DNA of 64,000 nt. Origin: Dolichospermum compactum NIES-806 (GTDB lineage: Bacteria; Cyanobacteriota; Cyanobacteriia; Cyanobacteriales; Nostocaceae). Numbering within the stretch: the first letter of the stretch is position 1; each line of letters starts with the position of its first letter. Shown here piece by piece: positions 8,086 to 16,161 of the stretch. Both the position numbers and the translations under genes were made by a program. Below the pieces are notes generated by a model. It did no database searches and was not told the origin of the DNA. It saw only the letters and a list, made by a program, of their open reading frames with translations. The stretch covers positions 3,050,186 to 3,114,185 of the forward strand of contig NZ_AP018316.1 in the NCBI RefSeq assembly GCF_002368115.1, in the 5' to 3' direction.

Positions 8086-9417
8086 ATGACTACCATTCAA
8101 CCTGCTAAAATTACCAAGGTGCTGCCTGACTCAATTGCGGAGGAAATTGGCTTTACAGCCGGTGATGCGATTGTGGCTATTAATGGCACAAAACCCCGTG
8201 ATTTAATTGATTATCAATTTTTGTGTGCTGATGAAATTCTCAAATTGGAAGTTTTAGATGCGACGGGGAAAACCCATCATGTCGAAATTGAAAAGGATTA
8301 TGATGATGATTTAGGACTAGAATTTGCCACAGCTTTATTTGATGGTTTAATTCAGTGTAATAACCGCTGTCCTTTTTGCTTTATTGATCAACAACCACCA
8401 GGAAAACGGACTAGTTTATATTTAAAAGATGATGATTACCGGTTAAGCTTTTTATATGGTTCTTATCTAACTTTAACGAATTTAAGCGCGAAAGAATGGC
8501 AAAGAATTGAACAAATGCGGTTATCGCCTCTGTATGTTTCCGTGCATTCTACGGAAGCTGATGTGAGAATTAGACTTTTAAAAAATCATCGCGGTGGGGA
8601 AATATTATCCCAGCTTCACTGGTTTCAAGAACGAAGATTGCAAATTCATGCTCAAGTTGTTGTCTGTCCTGGGATAAATGATGGTGAACATTTAGAAAGG
8701 ACATTGCGGGATTTAACATCTTTTCATACTGGAGAATTACCAACCGTAGCATCAGTAGCAGTTGTTCCGGTGGGTTTGACACGGTTTCGTCCCCAGGAAG
8801 ATGAACTCGTACCTGTAACGCGGGAAAAAGCCCAAGAGGTAATTTATCAAGTTAAATTACTCTCCCAGGAATTTCGGAAAAAATATGATTCTAGTGTCGT
8901 CTGGTTAGCTGATGAATGGTTTTTAATTGCTGGAGAAGAATTACCCACTGAAGCTGAATATGAAGAATATCCGCAAATTGATAATGGTGTGGGTTCAATT
9001 CGCTTATTTATTAAACAGTTTACCCAAACTGCAACTGAGTTATTACCACCAAAAATTATCAATCAACGCAGATTAACTTGGGTGGTAGGTAATGCAGTGG
9101 AAACAGCATTTCAACCCTTGGTAGAACAGTTAAATACTGTCGCCGGTTTAGAAGTGAAGATGCGAGCTTTATCTAGCGATTATTGGGGACAAAGTATCAG
9201 TGTGACTGGTTTATTAACCGGACATGATTTACTTTTAAACTTAAAAGGGCAAGATTTAGGAGAGGGAATTTTATTACCTAGTGTCATGCTGAAGCATGGG
9301 GAATTGGTATTTCTAGATGATATGACGGTTGCAGAAGTATCTCAAAAATTAAATGTCAGTATTTTCCCAGTAGCGGGAGTTGAGGAATTAATCAATACTT
9401 GTCTTCAAGCGGACTGA
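8086..9417 (+). CDS. DUF512 / radical SAM-like Fe-S protein (TIGR03279-type)
   Basis: From the chosen start (MTTIQPAKI) the protein is 443 residues long. It opens with a PDZ-like segment (VLPDSIAEEIGFTAGDAIVAING). A CNNRCPFC cysteine cluster of the CX3CX2C radical SAM type follows, then FIDQQPPGKR and the conserved KDDDYRLSFLYG. The C-terminal half is the DUF512 region. Cyanobacterial members are annotated as putative Fe-S oxidoreductases; the substrate is unknown. I reject the 29-residue extension back to 7999 because it overlaps uppP and reads through a heptamer repeat. The ATG at 8086 matches where homologues begin. Confidence 0.88.
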   Translation: MTTIQPAKITKVLPDSIAEEIGFTAGDAIVAINGTKPRDLIDYQFLCADEILKLEVLDATGKTHHVEIEKDYDDDLGLEFATALFDGLIQCNNRCPFCFIDQQPPGKRTSLYLKDDDYRLSFLYGSYLTLTNLSAKEWQRIEQMRLSPLYVSVHSTEADVRIRLLKNHRGGEILSQLHWFQERRLQIHAQVVVCPGINDGEHLERTLRDLTSFHTGELPTVASVAVVPVGLTRFRPQEDELVPVTREKAQEVIYQVKLLSQEFRKKYDSSVVWLADEWFLIAGEELPTEAEYEEYPQIDNGVGSIRLFIKQFTQTATELLPPKIINQRRLTWVVGNAVETAFQPLVEQLNTVAGLEVKMRALSSDYWGQSISVTGLLTGHDLLLNLKGQDLGEGILLPSVMLKHGELVFLDDMTVAEVSQKLNVSIFPVAGVEELINTCLQAD

Positions 9418-9442
9418 TAATTAACAAAAGTCTTTCTTATAT

Positions 9443-9477
9443 CAGGGAACAGGGAACAGGGAACAGGGAACAGGGAA
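9443..9477. repeat. Heptamer tandem repeat, CAGGGAA x5
   Basis: Five perfect copies of CAGGGAA lie between the DUF512 gene and the HEAT-repeat gene, which converge here. Confidence 0.9.
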
Positions 9478-9552
9478 TAGAAAAATCAATTGAACGACTC
9501 ATCTGTTTTGGCGAAAGAAGATTAAATATGCGTCAAAGGAATGGTATTTAAG

Positions 9553-10311
9553 CTAAAACCATCCTTCTTGTTCTAGGGTTTCGATTAATTGTAAGCCCCG
9601 AGGATCGCCAACGCCCAGTAGTGAGGCTTTGGTGTCTGCTCTCACTCCTAAGTCTTTATCTTCGGCAAAAGCTTGGATTAATGCGTCTATAGCTGTGGCA
9701 TAGACGACGTTAGATGGTAGTTCTTTACAAAGCTGGCCAATTGTCCAAGCGGAGTTACTTCGTACAGCGGCGATGGGGTCTGTAACTAAGGCTTCAATTA
9801 GGGCGGGAATTGCGCCGACGATGGCTTCATAACCTACTTCTGTCATCTGTGCTAGGGCGCTGGCTGCCCAGAGACGGACGGCGGGAATATCGGTTCTCAG
9901 GGCATCTGTGAGAGGTGCTAAGGAACGGCGATCGCGACAATTACCTAAAGCCCAGACTATGCCTTTGCGAACATAACCATTAAAATCGCGGTTGAGTTGC
10001 CTAATTAAGGGTTCTACGGCTTCTTTGGCTGGGTTACGTCCGATACCATAAGCAGCGCTAACTCGCACTAGGGGACAATTATCTGTTAAAAGATGGATGA
10101 GATGAGGTGTTGCTCGTTCATCTTGAATATCACAAAAAGCACGCGCTGCTAACATCCGTTGTTGGGGTTGGGGATGGGCTAGGAGTACCAGCATTAATTC
10201 CACATCAGGCTTTTCCACTTCTGATTCATCAGTCAGTGGTTCTATTTGGTCTAGTGGGGTAATAAGCTCCCCTTCGCTGTCGAGTAGGCTGAGTTCGTAT
10301 TCGTCGTACAT
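9553..10311 (-). CDS. HEAT-repeat protein
   Basis: The 252-residue soluble protein is built of about five HEAT repeats, visible as recurring phrases such as RMLAARAFCDIQDERATPHLIHLLTD, VRVSAAYGIGRNPAKEAVEPLI and VRLWAASALAQM. The N-terminus is acidic. In cyanobacteria such proteins include phycobilin lyase subunits and many scaffold proteins, but I see no lyase-specific feature and do not assign one. The ATG start at 10311 is clean. It lies downstream of the GNAT gene on the same strand, separated by a heptamer array. Confidence 0.8.
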   Translation of the reverse strand: MYDEYELSLLDSEGELITPLDQIEPLTDESEVEKPDVELMLVLLAHPQPQQRMLAARAFCDIQDERATPHLIHLLTDNCPLVRVSAAYGIGRNPAKEAVEPLIRQLNRDFNGYVRKGIVWALGNCRDRRSLAPLTDALRTDIPAVRLWAASALAQMTEVGYEAIVGAIPALIEALVTDPIAAVRSNSAWTIGQLCKELPSNVVYATAIDALIQAFAEDKDLGVRADTKASLLGVGDPRGLQLIETLEQEGWF

Positions 10312-10330
10312 AATTATTCAACTGTAACCT

Positions 10331-10358
10331 GTTCCCTGTTCCCTGTTCCCTGTTCCCT
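10331..10358. repeat. Heptamer tandem repeat, GTTCCCT x4
   Basis: Four perfect copies of GTTCCCT sit between the HEAT-repeat gene start and the GNAT gene stop codon, three bases beyond that stop. Confidence 0.9.
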
Positions 10359-10360
10359 AA

Positions 10361-10918
10361 TTAGAGTGATTTTATCATCCAGAGGGATTGTTCTTGATAA
10401 CCAAGTTGATGATAAAGATTTAATGCGGGTGTGTTGGAGAGAAATACTTGTAGTCCGATTTGGTGATAGGTTTGCTCACCAGAGGCATTACGGTTTTGTT
10501 TAGCCCAATTTTCTATATAATTCATCAAGGCTTTACCAAGTCCTCTGCGCCGATATTCTGGGATGACGTAGAGGAGAAAGATGTGCGGATGGCGATCGCC
10601 ACTAACCTGATCTATAGCATTCCCCACCCATAAACAAGCTACGGGTGATTGGTGATTGGTGATTGGAAAATTATTTCCTCCTGCTCCCTGCTCCCCGCCC
10701 CCTGCCCCCTGCTCCCTTACCTCTGCATCTACCCACCATAGGGGGGTATTACGACAGAAGTATTGTTCAACTGTATGTGCTAGGTGGGAAAAGTTTTGAT
10801 CAGGGAATTGTTCTTGGTAAGTGCGCTGCATGAACTTGACCAAGAGGGCTTTATCGAGGGTAGAACCTTGGCGAACAGAATAGCCGGGGAGTAAATTCAC
10901 AATAGACTTATTTCCCAA
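10361..10918 (-). CDS. GNAT family N-acetyltransferase with a repeat-encoded insertion
   Basis: The C-terminal half carries the GNAT acetyl-CoA binding motif (YRRRGLGKALMNYIE) and the end motif NLYHQLGYQEQ, so it is an acetyltransferase of unknown substrate. Residues of about 69-93 (REQGAGGGEQGAGG then PITNHQ) are encoded by two heptamer arrays lying in frame inside the gene, between the VDAEV and ACLWVG strands. The frame opens with a TTG directly after the stop of the upstream 45-aa gene; a GTG six codons later (10900) is an equally likely start. The two genes are probably cotranscribed. Confidence 0.8.
   Translation of the reverse strand: MGNKSIVNLLPGYSVRQGSTLDKALLVKFMQRTYQEQFPDQNFSHLAHTVEQYFCRNTPLWWVDAEVREQGAGGGEQGAGGNNFPITNHQSPVACLWVGNAIDQVSGDRHPHIFLLYVIPEYRRRGLGKALMNYIENWAKQNRNASGEQTYHQIGLQVFLSNTPALNLYHQLGYQEQSLWMIKSL
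10644..10719. repeat. Two heptamer arrays inside the GNAT coding sequence
   Basis: GGTGATT x3 (10644-10664) and about five degenerate CTGCTCC/CTGCCCC units (10681-10719) lie within the acetyltransferase gene and keep its frame. Together they account for the Gly/Gln-rich insertion. Confidence 0.8.
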
Positions 10919-11056
10919 TTACTTAATGATCATGCCAATAGGTGCGGGGGCTGCCATATCGGAGGGTAAAAAGATGCGGGCGCTCACGGCTACTAAAGCC
11001 AGCGTAAATATCAAGATGGCCAGGAAAGGCGCGATATATTGACGAAAAATAGCCAT
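10919..11056 (-). CDS. 45-aa single-span membrane protein, conserved-looking
   Basis: An ATG at 11056 gives a 45-residue protein beginning MAIFRQYIAPFLAILIFTLA and ending GMIIK. One hydrophobic helix (about residues 9-30) is followed by a short FLPSDMAAPAPIG tail. Its stop codon directly abuts the TTG of the acetyltransferase gene, as in an operon. A 68-residue frame in another phase over the same DNA is a shadow. The size and layout resemble small photosynthetic membrane subunits, but I do not recognise the family and assign no function. Confidence 0.65.
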   Translation of the reverse strand: MAIFRQYIAPFLAILIFTLALVAVSARIFLPSDMAAPAPIGMIIK

Positions 11057-11164
11057 GTTTTTGTTTATGAATAAATAGCAACAGTATTAATTCTAGCGAA
11101 TTCCCAAAAATAAATAATCCAACTTGCACTAAGCAAAATGAATTTGTCTATTTCTGCCCTAATC

Positions 11165-11566
11165 TTAAGGCTGATCTTGGTCTAACTCATTTAAGACTTT
11201 TTCACAGTACCAATTTTCGGGCATTCCCGGAACATTTTGTTTGGCTTGTTCAATTAGTCTTTCCGCCGCCGCTACGTCTCCAGATAATCTAGCGATGAGG
11301 CGATTTTTGAGGTAGTTGCCGGTCACTTCTTCGTCTGGTTGGTTGGGGATGCTGGGATTGAGTGCTTGCAGGGGTTCGCGTCGCAGTTGCCAAAATAGGA
11401 CGTAATAAAGTGTCCCAAAAATTAGGATCAGGCTGATAGTTCCCAGAAGTGTGACGTGGTTAAAAGGCAGACTTTGGAGAACTAATTGTGAGAGGACATA
11501 GCCCAGTAATAGACCTGTCACTATTAGAACAAATGTACCGACAAGAATAACTACTTGTGTTCCCAT
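11165..11566 (-). CDS. Two-span membrane protein, hypothetical
   Basis: From the ATG at 11566 (MGTQVVILVGTFVLI) the product has 133 residues. Two hydrophobic helices (about 4-30 and 40-62) are followed by a charged cytoplasmic tail containing a helical region, LIARLSGDVAAAERLIEQAKQNVPG, with a WYCEKVLNEL end. The start overlaps the 3' end of the permease gene by 16 bp, indicating translational coupling. A 48-residue extension to 11710 lies wholly inside the permease gene and is rejected. The family appears cyanobacterial and uncharacterised. Confidence 0.75.
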   Translation of the reverse strand: MGTQVVILVGTFVLIVTGLLLGYVLSQLVLQSLPFNHVTLLGTISLILIFGTLYYVLFWQLRREPLQALNPSIPNQPDEEVTGNYLKNRLIARLSGDVAAAERLIEQAKQNVPGMPENWYCEKVLNELDQDQP

Positions 11567-13059
11567 ATATCTTCTTCTTGTAGTCCTGGTCTGGTGGTTG
11601 CCAATACCTTGGGATTCCAAGGGGCAACAATAGGTAATAGTAGCAAACCAGGTAACGCCGCTACAAGAGAAAGTAAGAAAAATGTCGGCCAACCTGTGGC
11701 TGTAGCCCAACTGCCGGCGGGGGCGGAAAGTACGTCTCGACTAATGGCCATGAGGCTGGAGAATAAAGCAAACTGGGTGGTTGTGAATCGGTGATTACAG
11801 AGACTCATTAAAAAGGCGACTGTAGCAACTGTGACTAATCCAGCGGAGAAGTTTTCGATGTTTACGGCGATGATTAGTAGGGAATAATCTTTTTTATAAG
11901 CGATCGCCAGGGCATAATAACCTAAGTTACTGAGTAATTGCAGCGCCCCAAATAGCCACAAACTGCGATTTAAGTTAATTTTGGTCATGATTACCCCCCC
12001 AGCTAATACGCCGACGGTGGTGGCAATAAATCCCATTCCTGCTTGGATTGCGCCGATTTCGGTTTTGGTAAAGTCTATTTCTCGTAAAAATAGGTTGGCT
12101 GTAATCCCAACCAGGGAATCACCTAGTTTATAAAGTAATATAAAACCTAGTGTTAAACTGGCTTGTTTGATGCCAAAGCGGTGAAAAAATTCTTTAAAGG
12201 GTAGGAAAATAGCTGTTTGTAAGTTTTGAGGAGGACTATCTTCTGTAATTTCATTGAGGAGAGAGTTTGGTAATAATAATGATGTCGTTATCCAAGCAAC
12301 TAATAATCCCGCTAATAACCAATAAAACACGGGTTGGGGAATGAAGCCGACAAAAACGCCGGCAATTAACCCGGCTACTAGTAAGGTGATCAGGACTATA
12401 AAAATCACGTCTTGGCTGGAAATGGGCGCTAGTTGTGTTTTGTCTTGGAGTTTGTGTTCTGCGGGCGACCACAAGGTGGTAAATATACTTCCTGCCATAA
12501 TTACTGCCATGAGTAAATATACGACATTCCAAGGTAAGTAATCTGCTAGGACTAAGGCGAGAGAACTGGTAATAAATAGGGCGATCCGGTAGCCTAATAC
12601 CCATACAGATGCCCCTGGCTGCGCCTCTAGGGGGTTTAAAATGTCGGTACGGTAGGCATCACCTGCGATGTCCTGGGTGGCACTGAGGAAGGTAATAATC
12701 AGGCAGTTGATGGCGAGGATTTGTAATATTTGATCGCTTTGGGCTGGTTGTTGAATAGCAAGGGCAGCGATCGCTAATACTAACCCAATTTGAGTAATAA
12801 TTAACCACCCTCTTCTGCCACCTAGTAATGGTGGTGTAAATCTATCTAATAGGGGCGACCACAGGAATTTTAAGGAATAAGGTAAACTTAATAACCCAAA
12901 TAAGGTGATTTTGGCAATATCAACTTTAGCATCTTGCATCCATAGTTGTAGGGTTCTACTGGTGAGGAATAGTGGTAAACCTGATGCAAAACCTAGTAAC
13001 AATAAAGCACCCATTTTCTGGCTTTGGAAGGCCTGTCTGAGTGCTTGAATTTCTTTCAT
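11551..13059 (-). CDS. AmpG-like MFS permease
   Basis: The 502-residue protein has about twelve to fourteen membrane spans and the AmpG-type opening GALLLLGFASGLPLFLTSRTLQLWM, LPYSLKFLWSPLLDR and ATQDIAGDAYRTDIL. AmpG proteins bring muropeptides from cell-wall turnover back into the cytoplasm; cyanobacterial members are annotated the same way, but the substrate here is inferred only. ATG start at 13059. The last codons overlap the next gene's ATG. Confidence 0.85.
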   Translation of the reverse strand: MKEIQALRQAFQSQKMGALLLLGFASGLPLFLTSRTLQLWMQDAKVDIAKITLFGLLSLPYSLKFLWSPLLDRFTPPLLGGRRGWLIITQIGLVLAIAALAIQQPAQSDQILQILAINCLIITFLSATQDIAGDAYRTDILNPLEAQPGASVWVLGYRIALFITSSLALVLADYLPWNVVYLLMAVIMAGSIFTTLWSPAEHKLQDKTQLAPISSQDVIFIVLITLLVAGLIAGVFVGFIPQPVFYWLLAGLLVAWITTSLLLPNSLLNEITEDSPPQNLQTAIFLPFKEFFHRFGIKQASLTLGFILLYKLGDSLVGITANLFLREIDFTKTEIGAIQAGMGFIATTVGVLAGGVIMTKINLNRSLWLFGALQLLSNLGYYALAIAYKKDYSLLIIAVNIENFSAGLVTVATVAFLMSLCNHRFTTTQFALFSSLMAISRDVLSAPAGSWATATGWPTFFLLSLVAALPGLLLLPIVAPWNPKVLATTRPGLQEEDIWEHK

Positions 13060-13096
13060 AAGATTATCTTGCCATGCTGGAACAAGAAGTGCAAAA

Positions 13097-13492
13097 TCAG
13101 CATTTTACTTTCTTTGTGGCTAGTTCAATTAGATCTTCAATTTTCTTAATATTCTGATCTCCGGCTAAGTAACCAATACCGCGATGCAAATGTAAGCGAA
13201 ATTGCGTAATTAGGGTTTCTCTATCGGTGTCTAAGCCGTCGTTGTAGCAGCGTTGTTTGAGGGCTAAAAGCAAAATATCGGACATTTCTCCCCCAAAAAC
13301 CCGCCATGTCAGTTCGACGTTGCTATCTTGGGGGATAGGTACGGGGGAAGGTGCTGCTGGTTCTGCGAGGGAACGACAAAACGCCCACCGACATAATATG
13401 TTCCATTGTTCGATTTTTGTGCTGCGTTTAAGTTTGAGTAGTTGTTCTTTGGCTGTTTGGGAAAGTTTAATACGTTCTATTGGTGATTCCAT
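13097..13492 (-). CDS. dndE: DNA sulfur modification protein DndE
   Basis: From the ATG at 13492 (MESPIERIKLSQTAKEQLLK) the protein is 131 residues and matches DndE, a small basic protein of the DNA phosphorothioation complex. It shows the conserved LSQTAKEQL and NILCRWAFCRSL segments and a WRVFGGEMSDILLLALKQR core. The frame continues upstream to 13579, but those 29 codons come from a heptamer repeat (PITNYQL repeats), so the extension is probably not the native N-terminus. DndE works with DndC and DndD to place sulfur in the DNA backbone. Here it is separated from dndD by a four-helix-bundle gene. Confidence 0.9.
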   Translation of the reverse strand: MESPIERIKLSQTAKEQLLKLKRSTKIEQWNILCRWAFCRSLAEPAAPSPVPIPQDSNVELTWRVFGGEMSDILLLALKQRCYNDGLDTDRETLITQFRLHLHRGIGYLAGDQNIKKIEDLIELATKKVKC

Positions 13493-13498
13493 GATTTT

Positions 13499-13556
13499 GG
13501 TAATTGGTAATTGGTAATTGGTAATTGGTAATTGGTAATTGGTAATTGGTAATTGG
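13499..13556. repeat. Heptamer tandem repeat, GGTAATT x8
   Basis: Eight perfect copies of GGTAATT plus GG lie between dndE and the four-helix-bundle gene. Read on the minus strand they are in frame with dndE. Confidence 0.95.
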
Positions 13557-13565
13557 AAAAATCTA

Positions 13566-13928
13566 TTAGTCATTACCAATCGAATTTAAATAAGCATTTA
13601 ACTTGGCGGGAAGTTCATGAATTATCTGTTTGAGAATATTTACTTGTTCAACTGTTAATAAATGACGGGCATAAGCAAGCCGCAACCAATGAATTGTTTC
13701 ATTTAGAGAACCTCTAGCTATTTTAATAAAGCGTTTATTATCTTGAAAGTTATAACGTCCTCGACCTTCTGCTATATTTGCCCCAATGCTATCTGCTGAA
13801 CGCACAATCTGCTTACCAATTGTATCTTTACTAAAATTATCCCATCCCATAACTACTTTCCAACTTTCATTTGCTAATTTTTCTGATAATTTATACACTT
13901 GTAACTCTTCAAAATCTGGTCTTCCCAT
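13566..13928 (-). CDS. Four-helix-bundle protein (S23 / Avd-like)
   Basis: The 120-residue protein begins MGRPDFEELQVYKLSEKLAN and contains QIVRSADSIGANIAEGRGRY, KRFIKIARGSLNE and WLRLAYARHLL, the signature of the S23/four-helix-bundle family. Members are found in rRNA intervening sequences and as accessory proteins of diversity-generating retroelements, and they bind nucleic acid. I chose the ATG at 13928 over the TTG at 13934. It sits between dndD and dndE, flanked on both sides by heptamer arrays. No reverse transcriptase is nearby, so a retroelement role is unlikely. Confidence 0.85.
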   Translation of the reverse strand: MGRPDFEELQVYKLSEKLANESWKVVMGWDNFSKDTIGKQIVRSADSIGANIAEGRGRYNFQDNKRFIKIARGSLNETIHWLRLAYARHLLTVEQVNILKQIIHELPAKLNAYLNSIGND

Positions 13929-13960
13929 TACCAATTACCTATTACCTATTACCTATTACC
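13926..13960. repeat. Heptamer tandem repeat (TATTACC type) x5
   Basis: Five units (CATTACC, AATTACC, then TATTACC x3) span the start codon of the four-helix-bundle gene and the end of dndD. Together with the GGTAATT array on the other side they bracket that gene. Confidence 0.9.
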
Positions 13961-15944
13961 AAAAATAACCGGGTTTGATTGTGGTTTCTCTTTTACCTGA
14001 GTTGTATTGGAGTAGGTATTCACGGGCTATGGCTTCGGTTTCTTGCAGGTTTTGATATTCTTTTTTGCCGATTTCGGTGTCGGTGGAAAGGAGGATTACT
14101 TGATGACTGGCGGAGGGGAAGTATCTTTCTACTAGGTTGTTACGGTGGGAGGAATCGAGTCTTCCTAATGGGGTGTCTATGGCGACGGGTAAGCGTCTTC
14201 CTGATACTTTGGCTAATCCCCACAAAAATGCGATCGCTAATAGTTGTTTTTCACCAGCAGAAAGCCGATGTTTGGGGACTGGTTTCCCGTTTAAATCATA
14301 TAATGATAATCCGAAGCTTTTACTATCAATAGCAATGCGATGTACTAAGTCTGATTTATGTAATAAGTATAGAAAACAGTTTTTTACTTCTTCTTCTAAT
14401 TTATTCAGTTTTCTCAGGGTTAATCTTTCTCGAAACACTTTTAATGTTTCTTGAACTTTTAACGCCGAATCAATAATATGTTCACTATTTTGATATTTAA
14501 GATTTTCTACTGTATATTCATTTAGTTCTTGTCTCAATCTTTTGGTTTCTGTGTCTAATTCTATCAGTTTTTGAGTCATTATATCTGACTGAGATTTAAG
14601 TTTATTAAATTCAGTTTGTGCCTCTTTTACTGCTTTTTGTAGTTTTGTATATTCTTCCGGTGCAGCCGCAGTTTGGACTTGTCTTTCTAGGGTGAGGATT
14701 TCTTCTTCACAATTAGTTAATTCATCTAATTGCTTTTGGGCGGTATTTTGGGAAGTTTGTAAACGATAAGTTATATTGTCAAGTAAACTTAAACTTTCTT
14801 CATCTCCATTTAACCAATTATTTTCTGTTGATAAGTTATTAGTATATAAGTTATTGATATCTTCAGCTAAGAAAGATTGAATATTAGTAACTTTATTATT
14901 TTCCAGATTTAATTGTTGTAGCCAATTTAGTAATCTTTCATCTCTAGCAATTAATACATCTTTCGCTAGTTGGATTTGTTGAGTTTTCAGTTCTTTTTCT
15001 CCCTGTCTTTGGACTTGAGATAATAAAGGACTAATTAAGGCTAAAGGTAAAACATCAGCAGCTAGTTCACATAAAGATTCACGGACGTTATTCGCAACTT
15101 TAATTTTCTCTTCTCTTTGTTGTTCTAATTGACTACGTTCAGCGGCAATTTTACCACCTTCATTTACAAATCTATCTAAAGCTTCTTCATGAATCTTTTC
15201 TAATTCTCCAACTTCAATATTCAGATTTGCGAGTTTTATCTGATTGTTTTCATATTCTGCCTGTTTTTCCTGAAGTCGAGTTTCAATTTCTGCTAATTTT
15301 TCTAAATCTTTTGTATCTGCAAATTCTCGTTTTTTGCGATTTACTAATATCTCTAAATCAATTGCCAATTTATCAGCTAATTCTAAACCCAAAAGTCCGT
15401 TAATCGCATCCACAACTATGGGCGGCGGTATTTCCTGTTCTGCAAGTTCTTTCACTTGTTCACCGTCAAAGAGAAATAAATTGGAAATGCCTATAGGTAA
15501 GATATTTTCTATATACTCATCCCAAATATTTACTAATGAATCAATTGGCCATGTTTCATCATCTCCTAATATTCCTAAATGGTCTTTTCCATCTTTAGGA
15601 TTTTTTTCCCAAGTCCGCACAACCCGATATTTTATTGGTCTATCTTCTTCGATATGTTCAAAAACTAATTCAATTCTGGTTTTTTCTGTGGGGGTACTTT
15701 TACTATTCACACATTGGGTGAGAAAATCACTATAACTCAGATTTCCCCTGGTTGAACATTGGGCGCGTTGTCCATATAATGCGAGGCGAATGGCATCCAT
15801 TAGGGTGGTTTTTCCGCCGCCGTTCATTCCCCCTAATAAAATAATTGGGCGGGCGTTATCTTCGTCAATTTGGGGGTTGAGGTTGATGATTTGTTTTCCA
15901 GCATAAGGACCGAAGTTTTGCAGGACTAATTCTAGGAAGATCAT
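13956..15944 (-). CDS. dndD: DNA sulfur modification ATPase DndD
   Basis: This 662-residue SMC/RecN-like ATPase has Walker A GGMNGGGKTT at 38-47, a long coiled-coil centre (about 200-510), the ABC signature SAGEKQLLAIAF and a Walker B/D-loop IDTPLGRLDS near the end. The motif LFDGEQVKELAEQEIPP is typical of DndD. DndD supplies ATPase activity to the DndC/E phosphorothioation complex, perhaps by opening DNA. ATG start at 15944. It lies 217 bp downstream of dndC, a gap that contains a MITE-like repeat, so the operon may be partly interrupted. Confidence 0.92.
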   Translation of the reverse strand: MIFLELVLQNFGPYAGKQIINLNPQIDEDNARPIILLGGMNGGGKTTLMDAIRLALYGQRAQCSTRGNLSYSDFLTQCVNSKSTPTEKTRIELVFEHIEEDRPIKYRVVRTWEKNPKDGKDHLGILGDDETWPIDSLVNIWDEYIENILPIGISNLFLFDGEQVKELAEQEIPPPIVVDAINGLLGLELADKLAIDLEILVNRKKREFADTKDLEKLAEIETRLQEKQAEYENNQIKLANLNIEVGELEKIHEEALDRFVNEGGKIAAERSQLEQQREEKIKVANNVRESLCELAADVLPLALISPLLSQVQRQGEKELKTQQIQLAKDVLIARDERLLNWLQQLNLENNKVTNIQSFLAEDINNLYTNNLSTENNWLNGDEESLSLLDNITYRLQTSQNTAQKQLDELTNCEEEILTLERQVQTAAAPEEYTKLQKAVKEAQTEFNKLKSQSDIMTQKLIELDTETKRLRQELNEYTVENLKYQNSEHIIDSALKVQETLKVFRERLTLRKLNKLEEEVKNCFLYLLHKSDLVHRIAIDSKSFGLSLYDLNGKPVPKHRLSAGEKQLLAIAFLWGLAKVSGRRLPVAIDTPLGRLDSSHRNNLVERYFPSASHQVILLSTDTEIGKKEYQNLQETEAIAREYLLQYNSGKRETTIKPGYFW

Positions 15945-15983
15945 GATTTTTTGTTGTTTTTTTGTGTTTTTTTGTGTTTTTTT

Positions 15984-16014
15984 AACGAACCACAGAGGCG
16001 CAGAGGACGCAGAG
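15984..16014. repeat. Intergenic repeat, CAGAGGCGCAGAGG type
   Basis: The 25-mer TTAACGAACCACAGAGGCGC-AGAGG occurs here. It recurs exactly, on the other strand, inside the GH116 gene (near 39212-39236), and shortened forms lie at about 21090 and 22455. This is a dispersed cyanobacterial repeat. Confidence 0.7.
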
Positions 16015-16037
16015 GAAGAAAGAAAAGAGATGTTTAT

Positions 16038-16146
16038 CTCGTTCCCTGTCTCTGACAGGGAATGCTGTCAAGAGGCTCTGCCTCGGTTATAATGAGTTGA
16101 GGTAGAACCTCAAGATTGGCATTCCCAGCCAGAGGCTAGGAACGAG
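16038..16146. repeat. MITE-like hairpin repeat (CTCGTTCC...GGAACGAG)
   Basis: The 109-bp block begins CTCGTTCC and ends GGAACGAG. Inside are further small palindromes (CCCTGTCTCTGACAGGG; GAGGCTCTGCCTC). Elements of this form are frequent between cyanobacterial genes. It sits between dndC and dndD. Confidence 0.7.
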
Positions 16147-16161
16147 GGTGGGGAGGATATT

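Noticed and set aside
11567..11710. 48-residue N-terminal extension of the two-span membrane protein
   Set aside because: It lies entirely within the permease coding sequence and does not look like the protein family.
13566..13928. Four-helix-bundle gene as an Avd protein of a diversity-generating retroelement
   Set aside because: There is no reverse transcriptase, template repeat or variable repeat nearby.
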